The position numbers and the translations under genes are program-made. The notes under the pieces are model-generated. The model searched no databases. It worked only from the letters and a program-made list of their open reading frames with translations, and was not told the origin of the DNA. Below are positions 59,342 to 64,000 of a stretch of DNA of 64,000 nucleotides, piece by piece; the stretch's first letter is position 1, and every line of letters begins with the position of its first letter. The DNA comes from Cymodocea nodosa (lineage: Eukaryota; Streptophyta; Magnoliopsida; Alismatales; Cymodoceaceae): contig CM072335.1 in NCBI GenBank assembly GCA_036874045.1, forward strand, positions 5,476,001 to 5,540,000. Reading direction: 5' to 3'.

Positions 59342-61113
59342 TTAACTACATACATCATCATCATCATCATCATGTTCAACATTGTATAGATCTCTTAGAC
59401 TAGCTTTGACGACTACATGCCACCCTTCTTCTGTAAGATTAGCTAGATAAAATATTTGTTGAACTTGAGATGTCAAAATGAATGAATTGTCATTACAACA
59501 ACGATCAAGGTTAACTAAAATTAAGTCAAACTCATCCTTCTTGATTATTTGTTCTCCATCAAGGTAATTCACTCAATCACACTTGAGTAATAAAACACTC
59601 TTATCTGATGTATAATTGAGAGTGACAATATCAACGATAACACCAAAGTATGCAACATCCCTTTCCATTGGACTTCTATCTTTACCACTTGAGAAACACA
59701 AAGTCCTTGCACTTAACATGATACCACTATTTTATATACACCTCTTTTGTTCGACGTCTTTCGTATGGAAGTGATAATCATTAATTAAACAACTCCTGTA
59801 GCTTTTAACTTGTGGAGAAGGTCTACAAGATAACCATCTAAGGTCTTTTGAAATGTCATCTAATTTTTTTATCATGTATTGATTGTACCTAATTATGAAA
59901 AAAATAGGATGACACCATAAGTCATCTACATGGTACTTATAATAAATCACCATAAGTCGTTTATGCTCACATGTGCCCGAAGCCAATTTGAAAATCCCAA
60001 GAAATATATCTTTCAACTCCCCATGGTTGTGCATGAGGATGTAGCAATATTAGATGTTGAAGATGTTTTCTATAATAAAACATGAAATTAATATTTCAAT
60101 AATGAATATATGATAATACATACGTATACATAACAAATAGGACATATGTACTTGCAGAAGCCTTCGATTTCATCACAATTGTATAACACAGTTTGATGTG
60201 CCAACTCTAAAATGTTGTAGTATAATTCATGTACTACGTCTCCACCCATAAGCCATGCACCACATTTGAATGTATTCCATGTGTCCTTTTGTTGAACCAT
60301 ATCATGGCAAGAGACACGCAATTCAATTGTATATACACACCTTCCATATATCTTAAAAAATATGTCATACTTTCCATGGCTAAATATCCTTTTACAATTG
60401 AGTATTCAATATGACATGTATTCTGAACATAGGAATTCAGCTTTGCATGATACTTAACAATAATGAGATTATAGATGATACTACCGTCTTAACATGGTCA
60501 TACAAAGATAGTGTATTATTTTTATCTTTCTATAGATACATCCATCGATAATGCACAAGTCCTCCAAGGTGTGTTTCTTCTACTAAATGAATGGGCAAGT
60601 GTACCATGATATCAAAAAATGTACAAGGAAATATAGTCTTAAGTTTACATAGAATGACCGCAATTTCAGAGTTTAAGTCATCTAATTGTGCACTTGTTGC
60701 AATCTTCAAATATATTTCCTTTAAAAATTGACATAACTCTATAAGTGCTTCACTTACATTGTGTGGCAAAGATCGTGTGATAGCTATTGGAAGTAATTGC
60801 TGCATTAGAATATGATGATCATGACTCTTGAGTCCTATCATTTTTCTTGCTTCAAGGTTAATGCATTTAGATATATTAGAGGCATAACCATTAGGAAATT
60901 TAACTTAAACACTTGACAAAATATATTCTTTTGATCCCTACCCATCGTATAAATTGTAGGTGGAATATTTTCATCATCATCATATACACGGAGAGATTCT
61001 CTTATGTCCATATCTTGTAAATCAAGACGAACTACTTGGTATCTCTTGTTTTTCCTTAAGCTTAAAAGAGTTCCAATAATTTTATCACTTACATTCTTTT
61101 CAATATGCATCAC
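59342..61113 (-). pseudogene. CACTA (En/Spm) transposase TNP2-like remnant
   Basis: Reading down the minus strand: HIEKNVSDKIIGTLL (61113-60838), a TNP2 transposase motif. Then LKSHDHHILMQQLLP and LPHNVSEALIELCQFLKEI, FPCTFFDIMVHLPIHLVEE (60841-60530), the DUF4218 pattern. Finally YFGVIVDI, KDEFDLILVNLDR, QVQQIFYLANLTEEGWHVVVKASLRDLYNVE (59342-59680), the DUF4216 pattern. These three parts occur in this order in CACTA transposases, which cut and paste the element. The stops, frame changes and short length show it is dead. No clear CACTA termini were found. Confidence 0.85.
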
Positions 61114-61840
61114 ATCAAAGTTGCGTCATATGAGAAGTGATTCTCAATATGATAATTCAAAGAAAATACTTTTCTTCTTCTAATTAAAGGTTTTTTCCTT
61201 GTCATTGTTTCCCCTTATTTTATTTGTAGCAATATTACCCTTGCCCAAAGTGAACGTTAAATTTTCCACTTCACAAGACCTTTATGTTAGAGAGAGCTCT
61301 AGGTTGCAACCTATGTTCATAAGAAGAAATGTGGAGCACTTCAAAGGTATAAAGAGAATGGATGATCCTCATATTTAAGCATAAATTTTTATATCATATG
61401 CATATGAGTATTTAGGTGTTTTTAGTTTATTATTATGTGCACATATAGGATGTTGTTTAAATGATATTTTCTTTAATATTATTAGTTGCTTTACATTATA
61501 TCTCATGGAATACGTTTGCTTTGTGTGAATATGTGAATGTTGTGTATAAAATTAATTCTTAAACCTTGTGAATGCGTGTATATAGTACTTGCTATAAACT
61601 CTAGTACAACCTCCATTTTGTAACTTGTGTAGTTCGATTGTTTTGAGTTTTATTTCGTATTTTGATTTGTTTTGTAATTACTTTGAGTGTAGAATACGTT
61701 TGTCAAAGTTTTGAAATTTTTAAGAATGTATTTCTTTGATTTTCACTTTCTTCTTTCGAAGGTCACAATAGTTTTGAATTTCTGGTCAAGAGTAAGATTC
61801 TATGTTCAACGTCTACACGTTGCCTGCATCACGTACCATT
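61114..61840. other. DNA between CACTA remnant and mosaic LTR
   Basis: AT-rich. It may contain the decayed N-terminal part of the transposase on the minus strand, but I cannot read any motif there. Confidence 0.35.
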
Positions 61841-62910
61841 TAGAATGAAAAAGTACATAATATTAATGGTTAATTGCATAATATTTAGCTTATTACATAA
61901 GAATTAAGTCATTATGTTATAATTGCATGATTATATACCTTAATTAAATAATGTGCATAATTCTAGTGAATTAGCTTTAATTAAGTATATTTGTGAACTA
62001 TCAATGAGTTATAGGCTTTTTAATTCCTAAGTATCTGAAATGTTTGTTATTTTAGAGAGTTACATTTTATGTACTAGACAGTTATGTTTTGAATGCTTAA
62101 AGAGTATTTTATTATTATTTCAAGAATGACATGTTTAGAATGAAAAAGTGCATAATATTAACGGTTAAATGATGGTTGATTGCATAATATTTAGCTTATT
62201 ATATAAGAATTAAGTCATTATGTTATAATTGTACTATTATATGCTTTAATGAAAGAATTTGCATAATTTCAAGGAATTAGCATTAATTAAGTAGATTTCT
62301 AAACTATCGTTGAATTATAGACTTTTTAATTCCTAAGTCTTTGAAATGTCTGTTATTTTAGAGAGTTACATTTCATGTACCAGACAGTTATATTTTAAAT
62401 ACTAAAAGAATATTGAGGTACATAACAATAACTCATTGAGTTACAGGTTTAAAGGTGTAAAAAGATCACGTGAAAACTTGTTGAGTTAGTGAGTAAAAAC
62501 TATAAGTTGTACATCTGAACTCGTTAAGTTAGATTTATATACATATTGAATTTAAATGTTTTATTATGTCATGTGAGTTGCACATGTATAACTTGTTAAG
62601 TTAGCATAACTATACACATTAAGTTATTTGAATATACACTAAGGTAACGCGTTGTGTTATAAACTTATAAGTTATTTCTTTATTGCACGTGTTTTATAAT
62701 TAAATCAATGAAGTAAGTACATTGAGTTACACTAACTCTACGGACCATTTATTTTCTAACATGCCACTGTAGCAATTGCAAAAACAAGAAATTCGAAGGA
62801 AAACCACGATTACACGTATCATGCAAGAATTCACTCGTGGAATAAAAAAGAAATCACCAATGTTGATATAAATGAAGGAAATCCAACCGATCATTTAAGT
62901 AGAAACAATT
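61841..62910 (+). repeat. Mosaic LTR: gypsy-type, Sirevirus-type, gypsy-type
   Basis: 61841-62130 and 62131-62410 are two partial copies of the gypsy LTR start (tgtttagaatgaaaaagtgc at 62132). 62412-62690 instead matches the Sirevirus LTR (compare 10412-10686: aaaggt...cacgtga, gttagtgagtaaaa, aactcgttaagttag, ctaaggta...gttataaactta). From gcacgtg at about 62690 the sequence returns to the gypsy LTR (compare 6862-7060: ttttata.ttaaatcaa, ggacta/ccatttattttcta, atgccactgtag). Sirevirus pol follows. Confidence 0.75.
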
Positions 62911-62989
62911 ATTACTGAAAGTGAATCAGAAAATCAGAAAATTCTACAGAAAAAGGATAGCACAACACTATTTGCACTTATTGTGATAA

Positions 62990-64000
62990 AAAAAGTATGG
63001 AAGACAAAGTCTGGACACCCCATTGAATAAATTATTGGAAATATAAATCAAGGTGTTCAAACAAGAAGTAAAATTCAGAATATCTGTAATTATTGTGCAT
63101 TTGTATCTGAACTTGAACCTACAATAGTTGAAGAAGCTTGTAATAATGAATATTGGATTATAGCCATGCAAGAGAAACTGAATCAGTTCAAGAAAAATGA
63201 AGTCTAGAATTTAATTGAAAGGTCTATTGAAAAATCAATTATCGGAACTATATGGGTGTTTAAGAATAAATTAGATAATAATGGCAATATTATTAGAAAC
63301 AAAGTTAGACTTATTGCTCAGAGATACAATCAGCAAAAAGGAATCGATTATGAATAAACTTTTGCACCTGTTATAAGACTTGAAGCAATTAGAATATTGC
63401 TTGCCTTTGCAAGCAGTATGAAAATAAAGCTCTATCAAATGAATGTTAAAAGTGCATTTCTTAATGGCATTTTACAAGAGGAAGTATATATAGAACAACC
63501 ACTAGGTTTTGAAGATGAAGAAAGACCAAACCATCTCTATAAACTAAATAAAGCTCTTTATGGTCTGAAGCAAGCACCATGTGCATAATATGATAAGTTG
63601 AAGGGTTTCCTTCTTGAGAATTAGTTTAACATAGGAACTACAGATAATACTCTTTTTATCAAGTCAGAAAATTCTCATATGTTGATCATTCAGATTTATG
63701 TTGATGATATTATTTTTGGTGCCACAAATGAGAAACTATGTCATGACTATCAAATTTTAATGAAGAATGAATTTGAAATGAGTCTTATGGAAGAATTAAA
63801 ATTCTTTCTAAGATTACAAATTCATCAATTACAACATGGCGTCTTTCTGAATCAAGAAAAGTTCTACAAAGAGATTCTCTTAAAATTTGGTATGGAAAAA
63901 TCTAAAGAAGCAAATACACCTATGAACTCAAATAAAAAGCTTGATAAAGATATCTCTGCTACTTCTATAGATCAAAAGAAATACAGAGGCATGATTAGAT
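62990..64000 (+). pseudogene. Sirevirus reverse transcriptase, runs off the window
   Basis: Translation gives GHPIE, IIGNINQGVQTRSKIQN, CNNEYWIIAMQEKLNQF, IGTIWVFKNKLDNNGNI, KVRLIAQRYNQQKGIDYE, YQMNVKSAFLNGILQEEVYIEQPLG (63397-63588), LYGLKQAPCA, then IYVDDIIFGATNEKLC, EFEMSLMEELKFFLRLQIHQL. This is the Sirevirus RT, more complete than the nested copy because the N-terminal half is present. Several stops (for example near 63206 and 63356) interrupt it. Gag, protease and integrase are absent between the LTR and this region. Confidence 0.9.

Overview
This is a nuclear plant DNA window. It holds three ordinary minus-strand genes with plant-type introns and signatures, set in AT-rich DNA full of plant LTR retrotransposons, LINEs and a CACTA-type transposon remnant. 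GC-rich exons in an AT-rich background would fit a monocot, but I cannot name the species.

Layout. (1) 1-2147: AT-rich intergenic DNA with a foldback, then a GC-richer stretch of unknown origin that resumes at 32368. (2) 2148-32367: a three-level nest of LTR retrotransposons. A minus-strand Ty1/copia element (2153-32362, TSD acaga) is split inside gag by a plus-strand Athila-like Ty3/gypsy element (6260-30959, 2.03-kb LTRs, TSD gttgc/tttgc). That element is split between protease and reverse transcriptase by a Sirevirus-like Ty1/copia element (10104-19175, TSD attag/atcag). (3) 33970-37349: an exopolygalacturonase gene (four exons, 391 codons) and a single-exon trihelix transcription factor. 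(4) 38712-53053: a P1B copper ATPase of the HMA5 type (eight exons, 975 residues) with large introns holding LINE, copia and other repeats. (5) 53054-61840: intergenic DNA with a (GGAAGGA)n microsatellite, a four-copy 252-bp tandem array and a decayed CACTA transposase. (6) 61841-64000: a mosaic LTR followed by Sirevirus reverse transcriptase that runs off the window.

The most unusual signal lies in the retroelements. The gypsy element carries a near-complete F-box protein reading frame (26039-27175). The gypsy and Sirevirus elements belong to different superfamilies, yet they share a homologous 3' accessory ORF (putative plant transposon protein type), a homologous stretch of about 1 kb of noncoding 3' sequence, and the same family of short hairpins. 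At 61841-62910 an LTR reads gypsy-type, then Sirevirus-type, then gypsy-type again. Together these suggest repeated module exchange between Ty1/copia and Ty3/gypsy elements in this genome.

The three host genes are not functionally linked as far as I can see. One acts on pectin in the wall, one is a nuclear DNA-binding protein, and one pumps copper across a membrane. All identifications come from reading motifs; no database search was run.
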